From Pelosinus fermentans (GTDB lineage: Bacteria; Bacillota; Negativicutes; DSM-13327): DNA of 42,930 nt. A program made the position numbers and the translations under genes. The stretch covers positions 41,035 through 83,964 of the forward strand of contig DJJR01000077.1 of assembly GCA_002434245.1 (NCBI GenBank), written 5' to 3'. Numbering within the stretch: the stretch's first letter is position 1; the number at the start of each line of letters is the position of its first letter. The notes beneath the pieces were generated by a model. That model saw only the letters and a program-made list of their open reading frames with translations. It had not been told where the DNA came from and did no database searches. Positions 1 to 8,005 of this stretch are shown here, piece after piece.

Positions 1-11
1 ATCTTTTACAA

Positions 12-560
12 TCATGAATCGGACAGCTTCGTCCGGCAATAATCAAATAAGTCTTCTGGCTTTTGCATGAGCAGGAATTGAGCAATTTCTTCTTTAAGAT
101 GTTGCAAACGCAATTGTTCCCCTTCGGCTATTGTCTTATCATGAGTCTTATAAGCAAGGCGAATAAATTCATCCGGCAGCAATCCCGGCTTTAGGGTAAT
201 ATTCAGTTTATCCTCGTCATAAGCAATTTCAAAATAATACTTGCCCCCTTGCCCGTCAGCTGCATCAGGTGCCAATTTATCAGCAGCCAGCTGCGGTTTA
301 ACCAGTAACGCATTTCTTCTCATGGCTCTGGTAACCATTTCAATACCGTCGATAATACCCGGGCCATATACTCCCAGCGTTACCGTAATCCGGTCGCGCA
401 CCGGAACTTCATCTGGTACTAGCTCATGCAAAGCCAATTCCAGCAGTTTATATGCCAATGCTACACCGCCAATAAACTGCCGCCCATGGTATTTAAGCAT
501 ATCCTCATAGGTTATCACCAATACATCATTGCCATCTTTAATCCTTAGAGCCTCTTGCAC
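12..560 (-). CDS. FmdE-like protein (formylmethanofuran dehydrogenase subunit E family-like)
   Basis: 182 aa, last gene of the leftmost minus-strand operon. Visible are YHGRQFIGGVALAYKLL near residue 24, then RDRITVTLGVYGPGIIDGIE around residues 55-75. This order, an HG-containing helix followed by a GxxGxDGI segment, recalls the FmdE fold, but the cysteines that bind metal in many FmdE proteins are absent. The start is GTG, five bases after GGGGAGG, and it overlaps the stop of the preceding gene (TAGTG), so the two are translationally coupled. Its partners are an Fe-S/hydrogenase-like protein and a membrane protein behind a TonB receptor, which suggests a role in metal or cofactor handling rather than methanogenesis. 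Family assignment is moderate; function is unknown. Confidence 0.6.
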   Translation of the reverse strand: MQEALRIKDGNDVLVITYEDMLKYHGRQFIGGVALAYKLLELALHELVPDEVPVRDRITVTLGVYGPGIIDGIEMVTRAMRRNALLVKPQLAADKLAPDAADGQGGKYYFEIAYDEDKLNITLKPGLLPDEFIRLAYKTHDKTIAEGEQLRLQHLKEEIAQFLLMQKPEDLFDYCRTKLSDS

Positions 561-1699
561 TAAATCCTCCCCCTGTCTTTTCCATCAGTGTCATAGCGTT
601 TTATCTCCGGCCAAATAAAATCAGCTATAGTAAGCGTGCGGTAAAAAAAATCAAAGGCTGCTGCAGCCTCCTGCTGCAAGTCAGCATTATCAAACGCTGA
701 CTTCGGCTGGACAAACCCCGGCAGCATTTCACCAGTACCGGTACCGCTATCACAGCCTGCCGTACAATTATATATTTCCAGCAAATCAGGCAGCTGCTCA
801 CCAGCTTTAAGAGCAGCTTCATATTCTGCCAAATAAGGATATACTCCGCTGCCGCTGATTTTTCTAAACAGCCTGTCCGGAAGTTGCTCTCTAAGACTTG
901 CGCACACGCTGCCCCTTGCTCCTAACGTGACTCCCTGCCCTTCATTGCTATCAGCGAAATCCACAGCCTCATACCGACTCAGATCAATTCCCCGCTCCAC
1001 TATATATTGCTTTAGCTTGCCGATCGTAACGCTATATCGAACCTTATTGCCGCTTTGCCGCAATTCCCCACGTTTGGCAATACAGGGTGACAGGAATGCC
1101 AGATCATCATCAAGCTGCCGATATTTTTTCAAAAACACAGCGCTGCACACCAGCGGACTATACACAGGCATCAAATGAGGGCGCAACGCCGGCACATGGT
1201 TCATAATATAATCCGTTACAGCCGCACAAGGCGATGAGATAAAGGGTTTGCCGTAATTACTTTCCAAGATCCGGCCATAGGCCCACAGGGTAATATCCGC
1301 CCGCAATACGACATTATAAAATTTTCTTACACCTAAGGATTGCAAAAAACCAAATACCTGGCGATAGTCGCTGAAGTGACGCTGAACGGCCGGGGCAACC
1401 AATAAAGAGATTTGCCTTCCCCTTGCCAAATCCTGCAGAAACAATTCCATATCGTCCTGGTATTCAATGGCTTTTTGCGGGCAATTTCCCAGGCAAAGAC
1501 CACAATTAATACACCCCTGGGTCAGAGCCATTTTCATTGTCACTCCCGCCCCCTTCCCTTTATGTAAGGGACATTGCTGTAGACAGATATGGCACTCTCG
1601 ACAGCCGGACAAAAGCAGCATTTCCCTGCTGCCGATCTTATTATATGCGTTGGTCGCTATGACCTGGCTCCCTCCAGTCGTTTCATGATCATATAGCAT
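560..1699 (-). CDS. [FeFe]-hydrogenase-like 4Fe-4S protein
   Basis: 379 aa. The N-terminus has two ferredoxin-type clusters: CRECHICLQQCP (residues 33-44) and GCINCGLCLGNCP (about 62-74). The rest resembles the large-subunit C-terminal domain of iron-only hydrogenases: SSPCAAVTDYI, AFLSPCIAKRGE and YNCTAGCDSG correspond in order to the TSCCP, MPCxxK and ECxxxGC H-cluster motifs, so all four H-cluster-type cysteines may be present. The flanking residues are divergent, so it may be a sensory or redox protein rather than a working hydrogenase. The ATG follows GGAGGAGT. The gene overlaps the upstream membrane-protein gene by 43 bases and is coupled to the FmdE-like gene. Presumably cytoplasmic, since no signal peptide is seen. 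Confidence 0.75.
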   Translation of the reverse strand: MLYDHETTGGSQVIATNAYNKIGSREMLLLSGCRECHICLQQCPLHKGKGAGVTMKMALTQGCINCGLCLGNCPQKAIEYQDDMELFLQDLARGRQISLLVAPAVQRHFSDYRQVFGFLQSLGVRKFYNVVLRADITLWAYGRILESNYGKPFISSPCAAVTDYIMNHVPALRPHLMPVYSPLVCSAVFLKKYRQLDDDLAFLSPCIAKRGELRQSGNKVRYSVTIGKLKQYIVERGIDLSRYEAVDFADSNEGQGVTLGARGSVCASLREQLPDRLFRKISGSGVYPYLAEYEAALKAGEQLPDLLEIYNCTAGCDSGTGTGEMLPGFVQPKSAFDNADLQQEAAAAFDFFYRTLTIADFIWPEIKRYDTDGKDRGRI

Positions 1700-2163
1700 A
1701 GTACTCCTCCAATTGCTCCAGTGATCAACTGAGGGTAACCAAACATCATTTTCAGACCAGCCCCTAGTTTGTCCGATACATTCATCAGTTCCAGCAGAAT
1801 TGAAATTGCCATATACATGCCCACCATCTTTAAACTGGCAGCTGCACCAACCGCCAGCCAGCGGTTGACAGTTAACAGCATCTGATAGCTGGCAACATAC
1901 ATTACATTGGCAGCAGCGATGGGAAAAATAAATAACGGACTTGGTAAAAATTGCTGTAGAGCGGCAACCGTCGGTGCAGCTACAGCCAGCACGATTGCAG
2001 CCTTCCAGCCGCTTTTCTCCACTGCCAGCAGCAGGCAGGCATTTACCCCACTGCCAATAACAAACATCGAGATAAAAAATGGAATGGGTACGAGCAGTCT
2101 GATAGATTGCAGTGCAATCATCAGTGCCAGTAAAAGCGCGGCTCTAGTCAGTTTATGATACAT
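1657..2163 (-). CDS. Small integral membrane protein, possibly ECF-type S component
   Basis: 168 aa, almost entirely hydrophobic, with about five membrane segments (around residues 7-25, 28-48, 54-70, 75-95 and 105-160). Size and topology fit substrate-binding (S) components of ECF vitamin/metal transporters, but no diagnostic motif is seen and no ECF ATPase or T component lies in the window. It sits 55 bases downstream of a TonB-dependent receptor gene on the same strand and overlaps the following Fe-S protein gene, so it could be the inner-membrane partner for whatever the receptor imports. The ATG follows GGAGGCGTAACC. Confidence 0.55.
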   Translation of the reverse strand: MYHKLTRAALLLALMIALQSIRLLVPIPFFISMFVIGSGVNACLLLAVEKSGWKAAIVLAVAAPTVAALQQFLPSPLFIFPIAAANVMYVASYQMLLTVNRWLAVGAAASLKMVGMYMAISILLELMNVSDKLGAGLKMMFGYPQLITGAIGGVLCYMIMKRLEGARS

Positions 2164-2218
2164 TGGTTACGCCTCCGTTTTTGAGTATAGCTGCCTATAC
2201 CGTCAGTTCACTACAAAG

Positions 2219-4183
2219 TTACATTTTAACTTTATAGCTCGTGTGGATATAAGCGCCTTGGATCGATAAATCGTCATCCTGCTTATTTAATAAGTTATCT
2301 ACTCCTACAATGATTGCACGGTTGCTGCTGATTGCTTTCTCCAGATTTAGGTTCCATAAGGTATAGGACTTGTTCCTGCCGACGCCCGCCGAAGCTTCAT
2401 ATAGATAATTGCTGTAGGTCTCAGCCCATAGATTGGCCCGTAAACCTACTGACGGCTCCACATAAGATAAGCGGGAGGCAATTTTATGCCTGGCCCGGTT
2501 AAACAGCCGACTGTGATCGGTGTCATTTACTGCATCCAAATAAGTATAGCTGGCTGTCCAGGACATTTTGGCAGACAGTGGATGCACTATTTCAGCTTCC
2601 ACCCCCTGGATAACGGCTTTATCAATATTTTTATATTGAATGGTTTTGTTATCAGCCAGCATGTCTTCTTCGATCATATTGCTGACCTTATTGGTAAAAT
2701 AGGTAATTTTGCCGGTAGTCCTGCCCCAGTCCTGCTCCAGAGAAAGTTCATAGGAATTGGAGTCTTCTGAAACTAAATTGGGATTTCCAATCAAAGTCAT
2801 ACCATTCCCGTTGCGTACTACCTGGGAATTAATATACAACTGATTGGGAGTGGGGCTGCGAAATCCCTTACTGACATTCAGCTTAACCCTAAGATCATCA
2901 GCCGCCTGATAGGTAAGTCCCAGCTTGGGGCTTACATTGCTGCCAAATTTATTGCTGTCATCATACCGCAGCGACGTAACTGCAAGCAGCTTAGGAGACG
3001 CCTGCCATTCATCCTGGACATACAGGGCTGAATAATCAATATCAACTTTGGAGCCGGGCAGGGTTTTTATTTCCCCGGAAATCGGGTCTTTGTAGGTTTC
3101 TGTATAAATCCCCTTGCCGGTTCTTACCCCCGTTCCGCGAAATTTTTCCGGCCGGTATTCACCGCCAAAGGTGAGCAGATGATCGGCTCCATAGTTCTTA
3201 CTTAGGCGTGCTTCAAAACCGGGAACCGTACGATGGGATTTACCAAAATTCATAAATTTATTGTTGGCAAGATTATGTACATCTACATTCTTATAATAAT
3301 CTGATACATAGGCCCGGAGAAATACGGATGCATCATCCTGCTGCTTGCTGTAGCTCAATGCATATTCAGTTCGCTCATTGTCATCATGAACCTCCGTTTT
3401 GATTTTTCCAGCCGGAGTCTCTTTAAATACCTGCTCCCGCGTATCTTCATCCATGTAAGCGGCTGTAAATGTAAAAATTTCATTTTCACTGATATGATAA
3501 TCCATCTTGGTGTTGAAGTTATTTATTTTGCCAAAGGGAGCATAGGTTGTCCCATCATCCTTAAAGGAGGCATCATTCTTCAATTGGGCTCCTGAGATGG
3601 TGATACCGTATTTGCCGATTCTGCCGGAGTCATAGGCAAAATGATAATTATCCCTTGCTCCCTCATTGCCCCCATAGGCTCCATGATCAAACCGCAAGGT
3701 AAAGGCTTGGTCCACAGGGCTTTTGGTAATAATATTTACCACACCACCCAAAGCATCCGTGCCATAAAGTGAATTGGCAGGTCCGCTGACGATCTCAATC
3801 CGTTCGACATTGTCCAGATCAATGCGCTCCAGTTCATAGTTTTGGTCAATTTCCGAAGCAATCCGCTTACCATCAATTAAAATCATTGAAAATCTGGAAT
3901 CGAAACCGCGAATAGAAATTGCATTTTTACCGTCTGATCGCATCACACTGACGCCTGTGGCTGTACTAATGATATCTTTTAACGTCTGTGCCCCCCTCGC
4001 TTCAATATCGGCTTTGGTTATGACCTGAACGGCCGTAGGAACACTTTTCACATCCCTGCTGGTTTTAGTAGCGGTTACAACTACCTCGGACAGAGGGAAT
4101 ACCTCCTCTTCGCTTTCCTGAGCCTGAACAACAGGAACAGTAAGCAGCAGTGACAAAAACGCACATACGGTTTTCTTCTTCAT
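2219..4183 (-). CDS. TonB-dependent outer-membrane receptor (BtuB/CirA/FepA-like)
   Basis: 654 aa from the ATG placed six bases after GGGGAGG; an ATG two codons upstream abuts the ribosome site and is less likely. Signal peptide MKKKTVCAFLSLLLTVPVVQA, then a TonB-box-like EVVVTATK (residues 33-40), a plug domain (about 45-155, with IRGFDSRFSMILIDGKR, RIEIVSGPANSLYG and GGVVNIITK), and a beta-barrel to the end. The last residue is Met rather than the usual aromatic. It would import a metal chelate or cofactor across the outer membrane, powered by TonB. First gene of a four-gene operon with a Fur box in its promoter. It is not closely related to the four siderophore receptors at the right end of the window. 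Substrate unknown. Confidence 0.92.
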   Translation of the reverse strand: MKKKTVCAFLSLLLTVPVVQAQESEEEVFPLSEVVVTATKTSRDVKSVPTAVQVITKADIEARGAQTLKDIISTATGVSVMRSDGKNAISIRGFDSRFSMILIDGKRIASEIDQNYELERIDLDNVERIEIVSGPANSLYGTDALGGVVNIITKSPVDQAFTLRFDHGAYGGNEGARDNYHFAYDSGRIGKYGITISGAQLKNDASFKDDGTTYAPFGKINNFNTKMDYHISENEIFTFTAAYMDEDTREQVFKETPAGKIKTEVHDDNERTEYALSYSKQQDDASVFLRAYVSDYYKNVDVHNLANNKFMNFGKSHRTVPGFEARLSKNYGADHLLTFGGEYRPEKFRGTGVRTGKGIYTETYKDPISGEIKTLPGSKVDIDYSALYVQDEWQASPKLLAVTSLRYDDSNKFGSNVSPKLGLTYQAADDLRVKLNVSKGFRSPTPNQLYINSQVVRNGNGMTLIGNPNLVSEDSNSYELSLEQDWGRTTGKITYFTNKVSNMIEEDMLADNKTIQYKNIDKAVIQGVEAEIVHPLSAKMSWTASYTYLDAVNDTDHSRLFNRARHKIASRLSYVEPSVGLRANLWAETYSNYLYEASAGVGRNKSYTLWNLNLEKAISSNRAIIVGVDNLLNKQDDDLSIQGAYIHTSYKVKM

Positions 4184-4226
4184 CTTCATCCTCCCCTAGC
4201 TTTACATCCTTACCAACGATTTTACT

Positions 4227-4245
4227 GATAATGAAATTCTTTATC
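4227..4245. promoter_or_regulatory. Fur box
   Basis: GATAATGAAATTCTTTATC matches the classical 19-bp Fur consensus at 16 of 19 positions. It lies 44 bases upstream of the TonB receptor start, between that gene and the divergent Crp-type regulator. Iron-dependent repression of the receptor operon is therefore likely, and it could also affect the regulator. Confidence 0.75.
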
Positions 4246-4330
4246 ATTTACATCTATTTATTATTATAATAGAATGAATGTATAATTTTCGTAGCCCATG
4301 TTACATTATTTTAACAAGCTGGTGATAACG

Positions 4331-5014
4331 ATGTCTGCTATTCTTGAAATTATTGCTCACTGCCCGTTGTTTAAAAATTACTCGCCCCTGCAAATTAGGG
4401 AGTTTTTAGCCGGTACAAACTACAGTATAAACCGCTATAAGAAAAACCAACTTATTTTTCGAATGGATCAGCCGATTACTCACGTCGGCATTGTTCTCAC
4501 TGGCAGTGTAGAGGTCCAAAAAGTCATTCAATCTGGTCGAATGATCAATCTGGTTTATAAGGAAAGAGGCGAAATTATTGCTGAGGGTACTGTCTTCTCT
4601 ACCATACCGACCTATCCCTGCCAGGTAACCTCACGGGAAACAACCGATATCTTGCTGCTGCCCAAGCAATACATGTTCCAGGCATTGGGCTGCAATCCCA
4701 GTCTTTTGACCAACCTTCTGCAGCTTATGTCTGATAAGCTCATCATGTTGAATACTAAAATAGAATTGTTATCCTATTGCTCGATCCAAAGTAAAATTGC
4801 TTTTTCGTTATTGCATTGTATAAACCCAAATCCAATGGCACAGGAAATTGAACTGCCCTATTCCCAAAAAGCCTGGGCCGAGCATCTCAATGTACCGCGT
4901 CCCTCACTGTGCCGGGAATTGAGAAATCTATGCAAAACCAATATTATTGCATTAAATAAGCGAAGAATTACCATTGTGAACAGGACGCAGCTGGAAGCTA
5001 TGCTGAATGAATAA
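4331..5014 (+). CDS. Crp/Fnr family transcriptional regulator
   Basis: 227 aa from the ATG preceded by GGTGATAACG; an upstream in-frame ATG at 4298 has no ribosome site. An N-terminal cyclic-nucleotide-binding-like beta-barrel (about residues 10-125; RKGEIIAEGTVFS-like segment near 90) is followed by a long helix and a C-terminal winged helix (YSQKAWAEHLNVPRPSLCRELR). No cysteine cluster typical of oxygen-sensing Fnr is evident. Divergent from the Fur-boxed receptor operon, so it probably regulates that operon in response to a small-molecule or redox signal. Effector unknown. Confidence 0.85.
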   Translation: MSAILEIIAHCPLFKNYSPLQIREFLAGTNYSINRYKKNQLIFRMDQPITHVGIVLTGSVEVQKVIQSGRMINLVYKERGEIIAEGTVFSTIPTYPCQVTSRETTDILLLPKQYMFQALGCNPSLLTNLLQLMSDKLIMLNTKIELLSYCSIQSKIAFSLLHCINPNPMAQEIELPYSQKAWAEHLNVPRPSLCRELRNLCKTNIIALNKRRITIVNRTQLEAMLNE

Positions 5015-5122
5015 GCTGCTTTTTTTGCCTTTTGAACGTAGGTATGGCTTTGATGTGGCAATAAGATCTACCCCTCTTGGTTGCTGCCCCTAAGCAACCC
5101 GAAGTAAATGGGAACCCCTCGA

Positions 5123-5152
5123 AATTCAATATATCGAATGTGTTAATTACTC
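5123..5152 (-). repeat. Orphan degenerate CRISPR repeat
   Basis: A 30-base match to the array 3 repeat with four substitutions (26/30), read on the minus strand and ending in ATTGAATT where intact repeats end in ATTGAAAT. Its central hairpin is damaged (ACAT-TCG-ATAT instead of ACAT-TAG-ATGT). No second repeat is found within 100 bases on either side. It lies 3.3 kb from array 1. A nearby perfect 6-bp hairpin (GGTTGC/GCAACC, 5079-5099) and the terminator at 5189-5234 are the only other structures in the 5015-5274 gap. Confidence 0.8.
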
Positions 5153-5188
5153 CATTCATGTATATTTTCACTTCCAAATGAGAAGGCA

Positions 5189-5234
5189 AAAAGCATCACC
5201 ACACCCTTTCGCAGGGAAATGTGGTAATGCTTTT
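5189..5234. terminator. Bidirectional terminator
   Basis: AAAAGCATCACCACA pairs with TGTGGTAATGCTTTT around an inner CCCT/AGGG hairpin, with A/T runs on both sides. It can end the ATPase gene on the minus strand and the crp-like gene on the plus strand. A related hairpin ends array 3 (22290-22335). Confidence 0.75.
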
Positions 5235-5274
5235 ATTAATAGTCCGAGCGGTGTATAATGATCCTCAATATTAT

Positions 5275-6537
5275 TTAGTTATTCCATCTTAGATAGAATA
5301 GAAATAAGGAGTCTAATACATTCAATTTTTGTTCACGCCATTCAATATATTCAAACTTATATCCACTATTATCTAATATTTTTTGTATTTGATCTAATGT
5401 ATTCGAAATATCTACACGGCGTGGCTGTATTTCATTCACTGCTAGTATGGAGGAAATCCGAACTTCAATTTGGTCCATGTTGATTGCTATACTAGGTGGG
5501 TCCTTTGCCAATGCTTGCAATACAACATAATAGATATCATGCTTGCTTCCATCTTTTACTATATATTGTTTTCGTTTTTCTCTGCCATGTGAAGGGCCTA
5601 CTATAATTTTTTCAATTATAGTATCATACTGTAAGTCCTCCGTAATATCCTTGAAAATGTTGCAAATAAATTGTTTATCCGCTACCTCTTGCAGCTCCCT
5701 ATCATCATGATCAAATACAAAAGCAATGTTCAAGCAAATCTGTTGCATAAGTTGTGGTGACGCTATGCTCTCTTCTACTAATAAATCGATTAGCTCAGGT
5801 TTCATTTTTAACCCTAACAATGCAAATCCTTTTTGCGGTATTTGCAATAATTCATCTTTTGACCACTGTTCAATCGTAATAAACCGGACTCGACCATTCA
5901 AATCTGGATTTAAACGAATGGCGTCGTCCGAACGATGGGGCAAGGATATAATGACTACCTTTAATCCATAAAAAATTTCATTTTTTAATATTCTAGCAAT
6001 TGATAATTGCACTGTTTTTTCAATGTAATGATAATCATCTATAACAAGAACTTTATTAGCTGTTATCATATATTCAATAATCTGCTTTATGCTTCTTTGT
6101 TGCTTTTCTTTCGTAGAACTAATATTTGCATCTTTAAAACGAGTACCGCCTTTTACATTACCATCTGCAATAAATGGAATTCCTGCCCTTGCACCTAGCT
6201 CTGCATGTATTGCAAACTCTCTGTTTTCTCCACTCGTCACTTCTACTTCTAGGGGTAGGAGTAGAGCCTCTGCAATCTGTATCCAAAAATCTTCTATATT
6301 GTTCATGTGAGAACCACTGACTTCGATCAAATTGTCCTTTTCAATAACTTTATGGCATAATACTGTTTTTCCAGATTTAGATGCTCCAGTAACAAAGGAA
6401 AGCATACCTTTGGTTTGTAGTGCTCTTCTTAGCTTTGCTTCATAGGTTTCACGTTCACTTACCTGTCTAGTAACATATGTATATTCTGGGAATGACGCAG
6501 GTTGAAAGATATCCGTAGCATTATACTTTTTAACCAT
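5275..6537 (-). CDS. P-loop (AAA/STAND-like) ATPase of unknown role
   Basis: 420 aa from the ATG ten bases after GGAGG; a GTG 12 bases upstream overlaps the ribosome site. A Walker A motif GASKSGKT is at residues 51-58 and a Walker B-like VLVIDDYHYI near 170. Then follow a helical region and a C-terminal part (about 290-420, VKDGSKHDIYYVVLQAL) that looks like a winged helix or effector domain but is not recognised. No membrane segment. The gene stands alone, with its own ribosome site and terminator, beside an orphan CRISPR repeat and 2 kb from a CRISPR island. Single-gene NTPases of this type occur in conflict systems, but a defence role here is inference from location only. Confidence 0.7.
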   Translation of the reverse strand: MVKKYNATDIFQPASFPEYTYVTRQVSERETYEAKLRRALQTKGMLSFVTGASKSGKTVLCHKVIEKDNLIEVSGSHMNNIEDFWIQIAEALLLPLEVEVTSGENREFAIHAELGARAGIPFIADGNVKGGTRFKDANISSTKEKQQRSIKQIIEYMITANKVLVIDDYHYIEKTVQLSIARILKNEIFYGLKVVIISLPHRSDDAIRLNPDLNGRVRFITIEQWSKDELLQIPQKGFALLGLKMKPELIDLLVEESIASPQLMQQICLNIAFVFDHDDRELQEVADKQFICNIFKDITEDLQYDTIIEKIIVGPSHGREKRKQYIVKDGSKHDIYYVVLQALAKDPPSIAINMDQIEVRISSILAVNEIQPRRVDISNTLDQIQKILDNSGYKFEYIEWREQKLNVLDSLFLFYLRWNN

Positions 6538-6848
6538 AGATGCAATCACCTCCTAGCAAATTATTCACATCTTTATCTGCTTTTACCAGCAATATAAAAC
6601 ATTCGCACAAATTGAGCAAAACACCTGCTAAAGCAAACTTTTTTTCACCTTATGATGCTGGTACCCAATTATGTTAATTTTTCCATTACCTCTAAATTCA
6701 TACATTCATTTTACCACATTGGTTAATGGCCAGCATGCCTTTTCGGCAAAATCCAAGCACGAAGAACTTAGAGTGGCGATCTTTGCCATTCAAGAATCAA
6801 TGAAAAATAGAAAGAAGCAAAGGAATCATCCCTTGCTTCTTTTGCATT
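6538..6848. other. Intergenic region
   Basis: No convincing gene. It holds the upstream region of the ATPase gene and, at 6813-6840, a terminator hairpin (AGAAGCAA pairing with TTGCTTCT) serving the small gene to the right. Confidence 0.6.
6813..6840 (-). terminator. Rho-independent terminator of the 97-aa gene
   Basis: AGAAGCAA at 6813-6820 pairs with TTGCTTCT at 6833-6840. On the minus strand it is followed by TTTCTATTTTTC, nine bases after the stop of the small gene. Confidence 0.7.
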
Positions 6849-7142
6849 CTACCTTCGAACCGGCTCCCATACGAACGACTGCATGATCAGCCTTATCGCA
6901 TCACAAAATCCTTGATTATAATAGATTTCTCCTGCAAGTGTCTCTTTCTCCTTAAAGTTCTCCTGCATTTTGTCCACAATTTCAATGTCCTCTTTCGGTA
7001 AGATCTCCAATAACCTTTTTTTCAATTGATCATTTGCCCGCTCTGCCTGATAATACCCTTCTGAAACATTCTCTAAGCACCTTAGCTCCTCTGCATCATG
7101 CATGTGCCTTAGCCCTCCCGTGGCCATTTCAAAAATCCTCAT
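6849..7142 (-). CDS. Small hypothetical protein
   Basis: 97 aa, charged and mostly helical, ending in YNQGFCDAIRLIMQSFVWEP. Short phage- or Firmicute-type proteins with a C-terminal xxGFxxAxRLM segment exist (DUF6809-like), but this match is only suggestive. A TAGGGGG ribosome site lies eight bases before the ATG, and a good terminator follows at once, so the gene looks genuine and monocistronic. No membrane segment or catalytic motif is seen. Confidence 0.6.
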   Translation of the reverse strand: MRIFEMATGGLRHMHDAEELRCLENVSEGYYQAERANDQLKKRLLEILPKEDIEIVDKMQENFKEKETLAGEIYYNQGFCDAIRLIMQSFVWEPVRR

Positions 7143-7169
7143 CGCAATAGCCCCCTAGTAAGGTACAAC

Positions 7170-7268
7170 TTGCAATCATTGGATATCATTCTATATTCCC
7201 CCATTTTAGCTGTGTGAGGATGCAATCTCTCCCTTGCGGGAGGAACATCCAGCAAACAGTTTTTTTTA
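7170..7268 (+). ncRNA. Candidate small RNA with its own promoter and terminator
   Basis: TTGCAA (7170-7175), 16 bases, TATATT (7192-7197) form a plausible promoter with a start near 7204. The following 65 bases contain a two-part stem (GGATG 7218-7222 with CATCC 7246-7250; CTCCC 7229-7233 with GGGAG 7238-7242) and then a run of eight T. No open reading frame with a ribosome site is present. Confidence 0.35.
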
Positions 7269-7280
7269 ATGGGGAAATTA

Positions 7281-7320
7281 AAAAGCGCATGCCAGGTTTT
7301 ATAACCTACACATGCGCTAT
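7281..7320 (-). terminator. Minus-strand terminator-like hairpin
   Basis: AGCGCATG pairs with CATGCGCT around an inner AGGTT/AACCT stem, followed on the minus strand by TTTTTAATTT. No minus-strand gene was found between it and 7520, so the transcript it ends is unknown. Confidence 0.5.
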
Positions 7321-7488
7321 TGTTTCGTCGTTTGTATCCATATCCGATAACAGAAAGTCCCCCCTTTATAAATAAAGGTTCCTGCCGAAATTACAGCCTG
7401 TTACTGGATAGGACAAATCGATGACTCAATGCAGCCGCTAGCCTCTGCCAAAACTACATTCTCTATGATACCCCGAACATACCTTTGC

Positions 7489-7517
7489 TTGTAATCAAGA
7501 AACGTTCAAGGTATAAT
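7489..7517 (+). promoter_or_regulatory. Sigma-A promoter of the cloverleaf RNA
   Basis: TTGTAA at 7489-7494, a 17-base spacer, and a perfect TATAAT at 7512-7517. The predicted start, G7524, is exactly the first base of the closing stem of the RNA that follows. Confidence 0.7.
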
Positions 7518-7523
7518 AAATCT

Positions 7524-7617
7524 GTCGTCGTGGACAGTTTAGCTGTTACGTGTAGGTGCTACCACACCTGCTCGTGCCTAAGAGTGCTCTAACACTCTTA
7601 GGACACGGCGACTTTTT
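7524..7617 (+). ncRNA. Unidentified cloverleaf-like structured RNA
   Basis: The 5' end (GTCGTCGTG, 7524-7532) pairs with the 3' end (CACGGCGAC, 7604-7612; one G-U). Three hairpins are enclosed: GACAG/CTGTT (7533-7547); a longer arm ACG...AGGTG/CACCT...CGT (7548-7575); and a perfect 10-bp stem CCTAAGAGTG/CACTCTTAGG (7577-7602) with loop CTCTAA. The closing stem is followed directly by TTTTT, so it also acts as a terminator. Not a tRNA (arm order, loops and 3' end do not fit), and not recognised as SRP RNA, 6S RNA or a known riboswitch. No gene follows closely, so it is likely a free-standing small RNA. Confidence 0.7.
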
Positions 7618-8005
7618 AATTTCCACCTATTACTAATTATAGTACTTTTTGTTGGGATTGCAAGCAAAAAAGTGAGATAGGCTTGTGATTGTCTCTGCTC
7701 ATAAGTGTATACTGATTGGCACTAGATTTCAAAGGCTTCATACGATATTCATTTCGTTTCTCCGGCTTTCTATCAATTGACAGAGAGGTAAAGAAAAAGT
7801 TGAAACGCGAAGATGCAAAGACGCTTACGCGTACACGAAGGACACAATCTACTGCTACCTAGCTTGCTATTTTGAGATTGCCGCGCTCCGCTCGCAACGA
7901 TAAAACGTCAAGCGTACTTTCTGATGAAGACCCAAAATATCCTCATTGTACAAGCATAATTACCTATGATACAACAAATTAACGATATGAACGGGAGGTA
8001 CAGCT
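7618..8005. other. Intergenic region
   Basis: No gene recognised. It contains GC-rich, direct-repeat-flavoured sequence around 7803-7845 (GAAACGCGAAGATGCAAAGA and similar words), which looks like dispersed intergenic repeat material. It ends in the ribosome site GGGAGGT of the broken coiled-coil gene. Confidence 0.4.

Noticed and set aside
5090..5122. Orphan repeat at 5123-5152 acting as a second guide RNA
   Set aside because: Its hairpin is broken, the handle is altered, there is no second repeat, and the sequence after it has no visible match elsewhere in the window.
7524..7617. tRNA or tRNA-like gene
   Set aside because: Arm order and loop sizes do not fit; no anticodon arm, T-loop or CCA-type end.
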